From Ridgeia piscesae (taxonomy: Eukaryota; Annelida; Polychaeta; Sabellida; Siboglinidae): a DNA stretch of 64,000 nucleotides. Shown here in pieces: positions 1 through 22,146 of this stretch (position 1 is the first letter of the stretch; each line of letters starts with the position of its first letter). The notes beneath the pieces are model-generated. The model saw nothing but the letters and a program-made list of their open reading frames with translations. It had not been told where the DNA came from and did no database searches. The position numbers and the translations under genes are program-made. The DNA lies in the NCBI GenBank assembly GCA_025642075.2, contig JAODUO010000040.1:1047818-1111817 (forward strand), given 5' to 3'.

Positions 1-925
1 AATGTATACACATCAGGCAACAGTTTGTATCAAACGTTGTATACACAGCGACCAACAATTTGTATCAAATGGTGTATATACAGCGACCAATAGTTTGTAT
101 CAAATGTTGTATACACAGCGACCAATAGTTTGTTACAAATGTTGTATACACAGAGACCAATAGTTTGTTACAAATGTTGTATACACATCAAGCAATAGTT
201 TGTATCAAATGTTGTATACGCATCAAGCAACAGTTTGTATCAAATGTTGTATACACAGCGACCAATAGTTTGTATCAAATGTTGTATACACTGCGACCAA
301 TAGTTTGTTACAAATTTTGTATACACATCAAGCAACAGTTTGTATCAAATGTTGTATACACAGCGACCAATAGTTTGTACAAATGTTGTATACACATCAA
401 GCAACAGTTTGTATCAAATGGTGTATACACATCCCAAAAGTTTGTTCAAATGTTGTATACACATCAAGCAACAGTTTGTATCAAATGTTGTATACACAGG
501 ACCAATAGTTTGTTCAAATGTTGTATACACATCAAGCAACAGTTTGTATCAAATGTTGTATACACATCACAAAGTTGTATCAAATGTTGTATACACACAC
601 AATAGTTTGTATCAAATGTTGTATACACATCAAGCAACAGTTTGTATCAAATGGTGTATACACAGCGACCAATAGTTTGTATCAAATGTTGTATACACAT
701 CAAGCAATAGTTTGTATCAAATGGTGTATACATTGCGACCAATAGTTTGTTGCAAATGTTGTATACACATCAAGCAACAGTTTGTATCAAATGGTGTATA
801 CACAGCGACCAATAGTTTGTACAAATGTTGTATACACATCAAACAACTGTTTGTATCAAATGGTGTATACACAGCGACCAATAGTTTGTTACAAATGTTG
901 TTTACACATGTTTTGTTTCAAAAAA
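1..925. repeat. 35-bp minisatellite, about 25 copies
   Basis: Tandem units of about 35 bp share the core GTTTGTATCAAATGTTGTAT. Two sub-types are interspersed: one carries CATCAAGCAACA after TATACA, the other CAGCGACCAATA. Small deletions occur in several copies (for example around 440, 500 and 570). The array runs off the left edge of the window, so its full length is unknown. Open frames across it come from the repeat and do not look like genes. Confidence 0.95.
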
Positions 926-2480
926 AAACCCCCCCCCCCAAGTGTTAAAACTTGGGAAACAATGAAGCAACAAGTAAATCATTCACTCACTCACTTATTC
1001 ACTTACACACTCACACACGTACATGTGCCCACGACTTGTCTATTTTATAAAACATTGTTTCTCTTTATGTATGTGGGCCCATGTCTCCAACAGTTTTAAT
1101 GTATCACGCTGATGTTTTGCTCATGATCCAGCGGTCCCATTGAGATGGTTCCGAAATAGAGTGTTTGTTTTCGAAATTCTTCCAAAGTGTTGGAAAACTT
1201 GGAAGTTTACAATTTCAAAAGGTTGTTTGTTTAGTTCCAGCGGCGGAATTTCAAGTTTTATAGATTAACAAGTTAATACTACAAATGTGTCCCTGGATAT
1301 ATAAAGAAATGTTGCATAAATCCTGAAAGTTATTGGTATATTAAAATCGCAAAAGCATAGCCCTGCAAAATCTGTGTGTGCAACATATTTATATAAACAA
1401 ACTGCAACAGCGTGACATAATTTTTATTCAAAGGTTCGTTCAGTCGCACGAAGGGTGTGTAGACCTCCAGATGATAGACACTAGCGAAATGAGACTCTAC
1501 AATTGCACCGGGATAAACATTACGCAACCTATGTTGAGGGTTGCTAACATTCGGCTAGGTTGAGATGTATGCACGCATTAAGCGGTGTGACAGCTCACCG
1601 CGAATCTTGATCCATTCGTTGCATTCAGCACCACGCGTCCGAGAAAACACCAGGTCGGGTTGTAATACAATAATTCGGATAAAGGAATGAGAGAACCATT
1701 GGATAAATTGAGTTCAAAGAACAACGATTGCAGTTAATTGTGACTATTGCAATAATGACATACGCTACACAGAATAATAAACACGACTACTTGGAGTATC
1801 GTCATGCACCTTTTAACGGATATGTGGGTTCAAGGACCTACGCCATAGGGCCACAGAGGAATCTACGATGTGTTGGGGGGCAGCAGTCCCCTTGGATCGT
1901 CGGAATTGTGCCTGGCTATGTTACGTGTCCCATGTATACGCTTCGAAGCTGAAGTGCCCCTACCACAACTATATGTTCCGACATGGATATTATTGAGTTC
2001 TGTACGTTGCCGAGTGTAGGTATAAAAGGTTCTACCCCCCCCCCGGCCGCGCCCCCTCTTGATTACTGACGTTGACAACCGAAGAGAGAGAAATGACCAA
2101 CTTCGCCGCAACAAAGTCACCACGTCCCGTCCCAATGTCGCCTTGTGTTCAAGCAACGGCTCAGTCTTCTCAATTGTAGGTGGGCCCCCTCTTCATATGA
2201 CTACGCCGCCCTTATTTCCACACGGTTATTTCATCTCGTCTATCGTTACATAAATGTAACCTTAAAATAGATCAATACCACAAATGTGTACATAGTTAGC
2301 GTGTTGAACTAATCGCAACGGAAATTCGAATTATCTCGTTCTGTTAGGAATTATTGAAACAATGTATTAGCGAACAAGTTATGATAATAAACTATACGAT
2401 ACGTGGTTAGGTGGTAGGTATCATTTATAGACGTCATCAAAATGACCAAAAATTGACCACTATTAGACGTCTAAAAGACG
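926..2480. other. Non-coding stretch, nothing recognised
   Basis: This AT-rich DNA contains A/C homopolymers (about 920-940), a C-rich stretch near 2,035-2,060 and no ORF with recognisable domains or codon structure. At 2,464-2,500 there is a short palindromic TAGACGTCTA-like segment followed by CCCACTGG, which resembles the edge of the tandem repeat at 21.1 kb. Confidence 0.5.
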
Positions 2481-2489
2481 TCGTGTGCC

Positions 2490-2800
2490 CACTGGGAGAG
2501 TAGCTCCTCCTTTTTGCATCTCCCGGGGCCCCCCCCCCTTTCTCTGTTGTTCCTTTCTTTCCGGTCTCTTTTCTTCCTGTCATCGTCCTTGTTATTGACT
2601 TCCGTTTGGTCACATCCCCTCCCCTTTCCCTTTCCCATTCGTCTTACCTCCTGTCGCATCTACTTCTCTCATCTCCTGTCCCCTTGTCCCCCCCTCCTTT
2701 TTACTGTCACTTTCCCCCTGTCCCTTCCTGCATGTCATGTTTCCTGTTGTTCTTTCTCCATTTGTTGTCCTTGCAATCACCCTCCCTCCACTCTGCATCC
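2490..2800. repeat. Polypyrimidine (C/T-rich) tract
   Basis: About 300 bp of nearly pure C/T on the plus strand with irregular CCTTT/CCCT runs. The open frames here translate to Ser/Pro/Leu-rich low-complexity sequence and are not credible genes. A second tract of this kind lies at about 30,980-31,470. Confidence 0.75.
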
Positions 2801-3548
2801 CCTTCACAATATCCGTTAGCCTAGCAACCTGCTGTCGACAGTCCACTTTCCAACACCCTAAACATTGGAACGAAAACCCCTTCCCCCGTTGTCTCGACCA
2901 AGTTTTTCCCACCCGATACGGAAAAAATCCACCAAGCTGTGGCAGTGGTTACACACCAAGTGCCTCCTTGCCTTCATTCCGCTTGCCATGTGCCATATTA
3001 CGATTTGTCAAAATAATTTTTTAAAAAAACCCAAACTTGTCTTTAGAAAGACTGTTTGTTTATTGTGTACAAAAAGCACACTTTATGTTATAAACAACTT
3101 ACACCTATGCACCATGAACAATAATTTTGTTTTACTTCCGTTTAGCGGAAACGTGGACAATATAAAACAAAAAAGGGTTTCCTACTAAAACGCTTGTTTA
3201 TTTTTAATAACAATGATACCTATTCACAGTTTTATCTTACATATGTAGTTGTTACTCTTATTGCTTTATCTCTTATATACTATATCAAATAAAGAATTTG
3301 CTCAATCTTGTTTAAATTTGTCGAAGCCTAGATTACCCTATTATCACCCATTATACTAATCTGTTCAAAAATACTGTTAACTAACAAACTTTAACCAAAA
3401 CTACTACTCAATATATGTCCAGTACCACTTTATGAATAACCTTAACACAAGAATAATACTTATCAATCAATATTTCCGCTTGTTTTTCAAATTTTATACA
3501 CCACCAATTTCAAACCTCTACATCCGCCAATTTTCCCGCCAGATTTTT

Positions 3549-4091
3549 GACAGATGACAGTGTTCCCTGCTGCCGTGTCAGTGATGCTGGTGGTTAATGT
3601 TGCCTTACTGCAATAAACGGCAACAGACGAAGGCGCGCCACCACATAGCCATGGAATTAGCTGGGGAATTTCCACTACACATGTTTCCTTATGTTTCGGG
3701 TATTTCCTGTTAACATACCGTACGTAAAACCACAGCATAACCAGAGCAGTGCAACCGCCACGAGCTCGATGACGTACATACTGGCGTCGATCAACATACA
3801 TTGACGTGTTATCGTATCCTCGAGGTAATCGTATGTGATAAGTCCAAAGGCGCCTTGCTTTAATTGACATGCCTTTAGTATTCCGCAAAGATGAAAATAA
3901 CTAGTCGTGCTCGCCATAGTATATTTTGGTAAAAGAATACGAAAACAACACACACTAAGAATCACACATGATTAAAATAAAATATCTCTCTCGCTCTTAC
4001 TCACTCACTCACTCACTCGCTCGCACATTCATTCATACATACACATGACGGCAGCCGCAGATGTCGCCAGCGATAGCATTTAGACATGCCA
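3549..4091 (-). repeat. Duplicated segment, copy A (matches the 5' flank of the Notch-ligand gene)
   Basis: This segment matches 18,359-19,006 in the same orientation with only scattered substitutions and short indels. About 80 bp present in copy B (roughly 18,433-18,514) is absent here. Copy B is the 5'-flanking DNA of the DSL gene, so this is a displaced copy of that promoter/5'UTR region. On the minus strand the match stops just short of where the start codon would be; no signal-peptide exon follows, and the next sequence is unrelated. It contains a short (ACTC)n run near 4,000-4,020. Confidence 0.9.
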
Positions 4092-4199
4092 CTTATTTAT
4101 CAATTCATACTGCGCTCGTGTTTTGTTTGCGGGCCTTCACCCGTGTCAACGTCACCACATAGCAGGGGGACTAAATATATATATTATATATATTATAAA

Positions 4200-4271
4200 T
4201 TTTTTTATTTTTTAAACCCAAAAACCATACCAAAACCAGAGCAAAACCCCAAAACCCACCACACACACCCC

Positions 4272-4315
<44 letters not shown>

Positions 4316-4551
4316 ACACAAAACAACAAAACACAAAATACACAAAAATACACATAAAAATACATAAAAATAAAAACCCAACACAACACAACACCCCCTC
4401 ACCCCACACACATACAACACACACATACACAAAAGACACACAACACACACACACACACCACCACCCACACATACATACACACACAACACACACAGACACA
4501 CAACACACACACACACACCACCACCACACAACAACAACACAACACACAAAA

Positions 4552-4593
<42 letters not shown>

Positions 4594-4612
4594 CATACAC
4601 ACAAAACCCCAC

Positions 4613-4643
<31 letters not shown>

Positions 4644-4855
4644 TACTCACCCACACAACAACCCACATACACAAAAACAACACACACACACACACACACA
4701 CACACCACCCCACCCACACAACATACCCCCCACACAAATACACACAACAACACACACAACACACAAAACAACAACACACACACAACACACACAACACACA
4801 CACACACACACACATACACACACACCCCCCACACACACACACAACACACACACAC

Positions 4856-4894
<39 letters not shown>

Positions 4895-4930
4895 CACACA
4901 CAACACACACACACACACACACACACACAA
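4200..4930. repeat. CA-rich cryptic simple sequence, almost free of G on the plus strand
   Basis: The stretch is made of (CA)n runs (for example 4,274-4,312, 4,551-4,590, 4,857-4,893) broken by AAC, ACC and ACAT interruptions. G is nearly absent from the plus strand over about 700 bp. All long minus-strand frames here are Cys/Val repeats of the GTGTGT strand and are not genes. Confidence 0.95.
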
Positions 4931-4980
4931 AACGTTCGCATTTAAACGTTAAACCAAAGTTTCTGCTAACGTTAAATACT
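4931..4980. mobile_element. Fragment of the same family as the 5.37-5.72 kb element
   Basis: About 42 bp including CATTTAAACGTTAAACC and TTTCTGCTAACGTTAAAT matches 5,644-5,688 almost base for base. The fragment is cut off by the CA tract on one side and the CTG tract on the other. Confidence 0.6.
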
Positions 4981-4981
4981 A

Positions 4982-4982
<1 letters not shown>

Positions 4983-5021
<39 letters not shown>

Positions 5022-5043
5022 GCTGCTGCTGCTGCTGCTGCTG
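4983..5043. repeat. (CTG)n trinucleotide repeat
   Basis: About 20 CTG units with a single extra T interruption near 5,021, followed by GC-rich GCGCCGGC palindromic sequence. On the minus strand it reads as polyglutamine or polyserine, but no splice sites or flanking coding potential were seen. Confidence 0.95.
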
Positions 5044-5367
5044 CGCCGGCGCAGCAGCCGGCGCCGGTTGCGGAAACGGTCGATTCGGCCCAATGGCTTA
5101 GGCAGAAACATCCGGCTCCCATGAACCTCGATTAGCCACCAGGGCCGTGAGTTGGCAGAATGTTTAGGCCTTTTATCAGATAATTATTATAAGATCTACT
5201 GTATTCTAAACAATGACATGTTGTATTAATATTTTTATTTTTTATTTTGTACTTTATATTCTGTGTATTGATACTGCTTTGAATTAATCCACAATGGTGG
5301 TGACCGTCTAATCAGTCCACTATAAGTTCCAATTAAGTTTTCAATTTTAAAACAAAGACTTCCCAGA

Positions 5368-5718
5368 ATCAGATAGCATGCAAACGTTACATTAACTTAC
5401 AGTAAACTGTTTAACTCTGTTGTACTCAAGACTGTCCTTGTCCTCAGAGCGTGTATGTACATAGGTACATACCCACATAGCATGCAAACAGTAACGTTTG
5501 CATTTGGTTAGAACCGTTTGATTTTGGTTATACGGTTACATTTCTAACGTTCCCGAAACGTTATTTTGTTGTTGTTTTGGTTAGGTTAGAAACTGAAACG
5601 TAGATCCACGTTAAAAAACAAGCAAAATGACGTAAGAAAACGGCGCATTTAAATGTTAAACCAACGTTTCTGCTAACGTTAAATTAACGTCAGATTAACG
5701 TTTGCATGCTATCTGGGG
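5368..5718. mobile_element. Small inverted-repeat element (MITE-like)
   Basis: The left end reads CAGATAGCATGCAAACGTTA and the right end is its reverse complement (TAACGTTTGCATGCTATCTG). A third, internal copy of the end sequence is at about 5,476-5,490, so the left boundary could lie there instead. There is no ORF. No clear target duplication was identified. Confidence 0.6.
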
Positions 5719-6087
5719 AGGTGTCGTGTAGTCTTCAGTCACTTCCGTGCAAGTACATCGTTGGTCGATCACCTCAATTCAATATGATTTATTCAAACAA
5801 CATTCAACAAACATTACAATTTAAAACCATATGAACAAACTGTACACATAATGTTGTTTCAAGGGAATACACAAGAAGTTAAAAACTTGTAATAGTATCC
5901 TAGACGCTTACACGAATGAAAAAGAAAACAGAACAGTATAAACATAATTAGTGTTACAACCCATAGTTCACTGGTCACATTAATATGATTATTGTATAAT
6001 AAATGAATGTATACAAGGAACTAAACATAGCGTACAGAGACATTAGTCATCAGAATCAGTTTCAAGAAGGGGAGAAAAATTAGAAAG

Positions 6088-6103
6088 AATATATATATAT
6101 ATA

Positions 6104-6168
<65 letters not shown>
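6088..6168. repeat. (TA)n microsatellite
   Basis: Nearly pure TA dinucleotide with a few TTT/ATT interruptions. Confidence 0.95.
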
Positions 6169-6169
<1 letters not shown>

Positions 6170-6291
6170 ATTATTATAAAATTGCCTTGAACTTCTGTCT
6201 GAAAGACATTATTATATTTACGTTAGTTCGTTCAACATGCAAGGAATTCCAGAGACTTACGCAATACAAAGAAAGAGATATAGCTCTAACA

Positions 6292-7765
6292 CCTCCGTGC
6301 AAGTACATCGTTGGTGCAAGTACATTGTTGGTCACCTCTGTGCAAGTACATTGTTGGTCACCTCTGTGCAAGTACATTGTTGGTCACCTCTGTGCAAGTA
6401 CATCGTTGGTCACCTCTGTGCAAGTACATTGTTGGTCAACTCTGTGCAAGTACATTGTTGGTCACCTCCGTGCAAGTACATTGTTGGTCACCTCTGTGCA
6501 AGTACATTGTTGGTCACCTCTGTGCAAGTACATTGTTGGTCACCTCTGTGCAAGTACATCGTTGGTCACCTCTGTGCAAGTACAGTTGGTCAACTCTTGC
6601 AAGTACATTGTTGGTCACCTCCGTGCAAGTACATTGTTGGTCACCTCTGTACAAGTACATTGTTGGTCACCTCTGTGCAAGTACATCGTTGGTTACCTCT
6701 GTGCAAGTACATCGTTGGTTACCTCTGTGCAAGTACATCGTTGGTCACCTCTGTCCAAGTACATTGTTGGTCAGCTCTGTGCAAGTACATTGTTGGTCAC
6801 CTCTGTGCAAGTACATCGTTGGTTACCTCTGTGCAAGTACATTGTTGGTCACCTCTGTGCAAGTACATCGTTGGTCACCCTATGGAAGTAATTTTTGGTC
6901 ACTCTTGCAAGTACATTGTTGGTCACCTCGTGCCCAAATACATCGTTGGTTACCTCTGTGCAAGTACATCGTTGGTTACCTCTGTGCAAGTACATCGTTG
7001 GTTACCTCTGTGCAAGTACATCGTTGGTTACATCTGTGCAAGTATATTGTTGGTCACCTCTGTGCAAGTACATTGTTGGTTACCTCTGTGCAAGTACATC
7101 GTTGGTTACCTCTGTGCAAGTACATCGTTGGTCAGCTCTGTGCAAGTACATTGTTGGTCACCTCTGTGCAAGTACATCGTTGGTTACCTCTGTGCAAGTA
7201 CATCGTTGGTTACCTCTGTGCAAGTACATTGTTGGTCACCTCTGTGTAAGTACATCGTTGGTTACCTCTGTGCAAGTACATCGTTGGTTACCTCTGTGCA
7301 AGTACATCGTTGGTCAGCTCTGTGCAAGTACATTGTTGGTCACCTCTGTGCAAGTACATCGTTGGTTACCTCTGTGCAAGTACATCGTTGGTTACCTCTG
7401 TGCAAGTACATCGTTGGTCACCTCTGTGGAAGTGCATTGTTGGTCACCTCTGTGCAAGTACATTGTTGGTCACCTCTGTGCAAGTACATTGTTGGTCACC
7501 TCTGTGCAAGTACATTGTTGGTCACCTCTGTGTAAGTACATCGTTGGTTACCTCTGTGCAAGTACATTGTTGGTCACCTCTGTGCAAGAACATCGTTGGT
7601 CACCTCCGTGCAAGTACATTGTTGGTCACCTCTGTGCAAGTACATCGTTGGTCACCTCCGTGCAAGTACATTGTTGGTCACCTCTGTGTAAGTACATCGT
7701 TGTTCACCTCCGTGCAAGTACGTCGTTGGTTACCTCCGTGCAAGTACATCGTTACATGCACACGG
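6292..7765. repeat. 26-bp minisatellite, about 56 copies
   Basis: The unit core is GCAAGTACATCGTTGGT followed by CACCTCTGT. Positions alternate between TACATT/TACATC and GTCACC/GTTACC. Because 26 is not a multiple of 3, all three plus frames are open over hundreds of codons, which explains the long repetitive ORFs (for example 6,237-7,535). They are artefacts of the repeat. The array ends about 160 bp from the stop codon of the DSL gene, on its 3' side. Confidence 0.95.
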
Positions 7766-7922
7766 GGCGAGTGACGTCATACATTGCGTCTCCTCCAAGG
7801 ACGGCATTTACTCAAGGTCTAGGCAATCTATTGATCTACGCACTAGAGGTTGATCCAATCCAATTAACGTAGCCATTGTAGGCCTAGTTGTGGTTGTGCC
7901 CGTCTGAAGCGACACCCGGACG

Positions 7923-18348
<10,426 letters not shown>

Positions 18349-18358
18349 GATGACAGTT

Positions 18359-19006
18359 GACAGATGACAGTCCGTGTCAGTGATGCTGTTGGTTAATGTT
18401 GCCTTCCTGCAATAAACGGCAAAGACGAAGTGTTTGTTATGTCCCGTCCTGTAACCAACTAGCACGATGAATTTAAGTCATGTATTTATAACAGAGCTGG
18501 CTTATAATCAACGATGACGCGCGCCACCACATAGCCATTGAAGTAGCTGGGGAATTTCCACTACACGTGTTTCCTTATGTTTCGGGTACTTCCTGTTAAC
18601 ATACCGTACGTATAACCACAGCATAACCAGAGCAGTGCAACCGCCACGAGCTCGATGACGTACATACTGGCGTCGATCAACATACATTGACGTGTTAACA
18701 CCGATACGATCGTATCCTCGGGGTAATCGTATGTGATAAGTCCAAACTGTTCGCTCCTAGGCGCCTCGCTTTAATTGACATGCCTTTATTATTCCACAAA
18801 GATGAAGATAACTAGTCGTGCTCGCCATAGTATGTTTTGGTAAAAGAATACGAAAACAACACACACTAAGAATCACACATGATTAAAATAAAATATCTCT
18901 CTCGCTGTTACTCACTCACTCACTCACTCGCTCGCACTCTAGTTCATTCATACTTACACATGACGGCAGCCGCAGATGTCGCCAGCGATAGCATTTAGAC
19001 ATGCCA
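18359..19006 (-). promoter_or_regulatory. Presumed promoter/5'UTR of the DSL gene (duplicated segment, copy B)
   Basis: By position this is the immediate 5' flank of the DSL start codon on the minus strand. It is duplicated at 3,549-4,091. No TATA box or initiator could be assigned with confidence. Copy B ends at ATGCCA, exactly where the LINE fragment begins, so the promoter may be limited to these 650 bp. Regulatory function is inferred from position only. Confidence 0.5.
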
Positions 19007-20430
19007 AATTGACAAATTGAACACTGTTGCAAGCGGTATGCTGATTTGTTCTACAATTTCCAATAGTAATTTGGGAGGAATCCCATCCACTCCAGGTGAT
19101 TTATTATCCTTCATATCTCTTATTTTCATAGCTACCATTGTTGGGGTTACAATTAGTTGTCCTAAATAGTCAAACTCTCTCCCTTCGAACTTAGTCTCAA
19201 GTACTGGTAATATACTAATATCTTCCTTGGTAAACACCGAACTAAAGTACTCATTTAGGTTTTCTGCCATTAAGAATCCCTCTGTTATTATGTTTCCATC
19301 ACTACCTTCTAGAGGACCGACCTTATCCTGAACTTTCTGTTTACTTCGAACATACACATAAAAACTCTTGCTGTCATGTTTTATATTAAAAGCTATTTTT
19401 TGTTCGTAGCTTCTCTTTGAATTTCTAATTTCAGCTGTAGCTTGATTAAGTGCTTCTTTATAAATGCTATAGTCTTCTTCACTTCCGGTATGTCTATATG
19501 TCTTCCACATCATTTGCTTGTACTTGATTTTTCTAATGGCTTCCTTCGATAAGTGTTTCTTCTTTGACCGTTTCCCCTGTTTTTTCAAGGGGACAAATTT
19601 GTCAACGACGCAGTCAATTTCACTCTTTAAAATATTCCAGCATTCTGTTGCTGTCTTATTCTTCAGTGTGTTATTCCAGTCTATCTTTGCTAAATATTCC
19701 CTCATGTCCTTATATCTTCCTTTGTGAAAATGTTTCCTGTACCTTATTTTTCTATTCCGTTCTCCCTTTACTTTGATGATAAAATGTATCTGGTTGTGAT
19801 CACTACACCCCAGTGGCTCACATATCTTGACATTATCAACAAATTCCTTCTGTGAGCTCAATACTATGTCTAACACGTTCTCGCCCCTGGTTGCTTCTAA
19901 CACATGTTGAGAAAGGAAACTATCTTGTACTAAATTTAAAAACTCTTGATCCTCTCTCCCGGTACTCTGTAGAGATGTCCACTGTATATGCCCATGGTTA
20001 AAATCCCACATAATAATACAGTCCCGTTTACTCACTTCTTTGATAGCGTTATGTATTTTTTCATTCTCTTCCATGCTTATGTTTGGACTCCGATATACTA
20101 ACCCAACAGTTAATGTTGGCTTTCCTGTAACTATGTTACACCAGACAGCTTCTTCACATTCTGCTTCTTTTTCTAATTTTATTTCATAAGCTTGGATGGA
20201 TTCTTTAATATATAACATAACTCCGCCTCCCCTTCTTCCTAATCTATCTTTCCTAAACATTACATACCCTGTCATTCCTAATTCGGCATCTGATATATCG
20301 GGTATGGCCCAAGATTCAGTTATACCTATTATGTGAGGGTCAATATCTTCTACCATAATGTTTAGTTCATTTCTTTTGTTTACTATGCTCCTTGCATTTA
20401 AACAAACACATTTATAACCAAATTCCTAGG
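19007..20430 (-). pseudogene. CR1-like LINE ORF2 fragment: endonuclease and start of reverse transcriptase
   Basis: The frame opens with CLNARSIVNKRNELN and IIGITESW, the N-terminus of an apurinic-type LINE endonuclease. It continues through RGGGVMLYI, WDFNHGHIQW and LGCSDHNQIHF (catalytic Asp/His) into the RT N-terminal region, with SPGVDGIPPKLL. The usual GDFN motif reads WDFN, so the nuclease is probably inactive. The frame stops shortly after the first RT block; there is no FADD motif. The 3' end is lost at the join with duplicated copy B, not the 5' end as in ordinary LINE insertions. Nucleic-acid cleavage and reverse transcription are the family's roles; this copy cannot perform them. 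Confidence 0.9.
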
Positions 20431-20517
20431 GCTTTCCAGGCTGTTCTTTGCTGATGTCTTTTGCTATCTTTATCTATGCCTCTAGTATTTGGCTTCTCTG
20501 TGTATCCCCCTGCGAAA

Positions 20518-21063
20518 CTAGTTTAAAAAGTTGCCACCTGTTCCATTATTCATCGATCGAAGAAGGTTCTCGGAGAACACTGCTGCGCCCTTTCCGCTTA
20601 GATGGAGGCCATCTCTCATAAACATGTCTTCTTTATCAACAAAATATCCCCACAAATCTACAAATCCAACTCCTTCTTCTTCACACATCTGCTCTAATAG
20701 TCCGTTAATTGCCATCCTCTTGCAATTTCTAAATGTTGTTCCCCTTCACCTCATCCCTGGCAAGATTCCTGAGAGTATGATCTGTTCAACTCTCGTCTTC
20801 TTCAGTGTCTCTACCAACTCTCTGTATCTCTTTACTATCCTGGTTGTTCCATCCCTGTCTGCATTGTTCGTCCCTACATGTACTAATATAGACCCCACTT
20901 GGCCATGCCCCAATACGTTCTCTACCCGTTCAGTCACATGCTCTATCCTAGCCCCCGGAAGACAAACAACAATGTCTTCTCCTTTGCTTAATGTCCTGTC
21001 TGTCTTTCGCAAAATGGAGTCTCCCATAAATACCCTTTCTGTTCTCAATGCCCCCTCGATCAC
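20518..21063 (-). pseudogene. LINE ORF1 fragment with SGNH/GDSL esterase domain
   Basis: The reading frame contains GDSILRKTDR (nucleophile Ser block), HVGTNNADRDG (GxN block) and MRDGLHLSGKGA (Asp/His block), the three signatures of an SGNH-hydrolase fold. Esterase domains of this type are known from ORF1 of CR1-like retrotransposons. One in-frame TGA after LPGMR (about 20,746) interrupts it. The N-terminal part is missing: the sequence upstream is a tandem repeat. It lies directly 5' of the ORF2 fragment on the same strand, as expected for one element. Confidence 0.85.
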
Positions 21064-21077
21064 TGCTTCAGCCCAGT

Positions 21078-21760
21078 GGGCAAAAGTGGTATATTTTGAT
21101 GTCTAAAAGACATCTTTTTTGACATCTAATGGCGGTCAAAATCACGCAGCATATGAAAGACTAAATGACGTCAATGATTAGACGTCTATCTTGAGAAATC
21201 TTTTAGATGTCAAAATTTAGACGTCAAAAAAGATGTCCTATTTTTGATATCTAAAAGATGTCAAAAATCATGCAACATTTTTACGTCAATCTTGAGACAT
21301 CTTTTAGATGTCAAAAATTAGAGACGTCGAAAAGATGTCCTATTTTTGATATCTAAAAGACGCAAAATAAATTGCAATATTTTAACGTCAATCTTGAGAC
21401 ATCTTTTAGATGTCAAAAATTAGACGTCGAAAAGATGTCCTATTTTTGATATCTAAAAGATGTCAAAAGTCAAGCAACATTTTAACGTCAATCTTGAGAC
21501 ATCTTTTAGATGTCAAAAATTATACGTCAAAAAGATGCCCTATTTTTTATATCTAAAAGATGTTAAAGTCATGCAGTATATGAAAGACTAAATGATGTCA
21601 ATATTTTTATGTCAATCATGAGACATCATTTATATGTAAAAATAGGTCTTTTTATATTTAAAAGACATCAAATTCAGGAAGCCAATGAAAGTCTAAATTG
21701 AGTCAATTTGTTTACGTCAATCTTAAGATGTCTTTTATATGTCCAAAATAGATGTTAAAA
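21078..21760. repeat. Roughly 100-bp tandem repeat rich in GATGTC/GACGTC palindromes
   Basis: Six or so units spaced 99-105 bp, aligned on CAATCTTGAGACATCTTTT and GATATCTAAAAGATGTC. Each unit has internal dyad symmetry (AAAGATGTC against GACATCTTT). The right-hand units are more diverged. The left edge reads CCCAGTGGGC and resembles the short segment at about 2,464-2,500. Confidence 0.85.
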
Positions 21761-22146
21761 ATATGGATTTTGTCAACATCAAATTTAGATAGCCAGTTAG
21801 TCTACACAATGTCAATGTCTTTTAGATGCATTTACGTAAGGCACCAACACAACACAACGTTTAATGAAAATGGCCAGAATTTATTTATGATATTTGAAAC
21901 ACCCAATCAATCAATTAAAAATTTAAACATATGCATGAAATCAGGTACTAAGAAGCAAACTTGTAAACTATACGTAAATATTGGCATTAATCATTATCAC
22001 CATACATAGCAAACATGTACGTGTGTATATATATATACAAACAATCACCATATAACAGTGCAAACTCCCCTAATCTATAAGTCAGACTACATACTAACTA
22101 CCATCTACACAATACATGTATACAATAACTAACTACAAACATATGT

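Noticed and set aside
4205..5111. Cys/Val-rich minus-strand ORFs up to 180 codons
   Set aside because: They translate GTGTGT microsatellite sequence.
6187..7872. Long plus-strand ORFs (up to 432 codons) across the 26-bp array
   Set aside because: All three frames are open because the period is not a multiple of 3 and the unit lacks stops; the proteins are frame-rotated versions of the same repeat.
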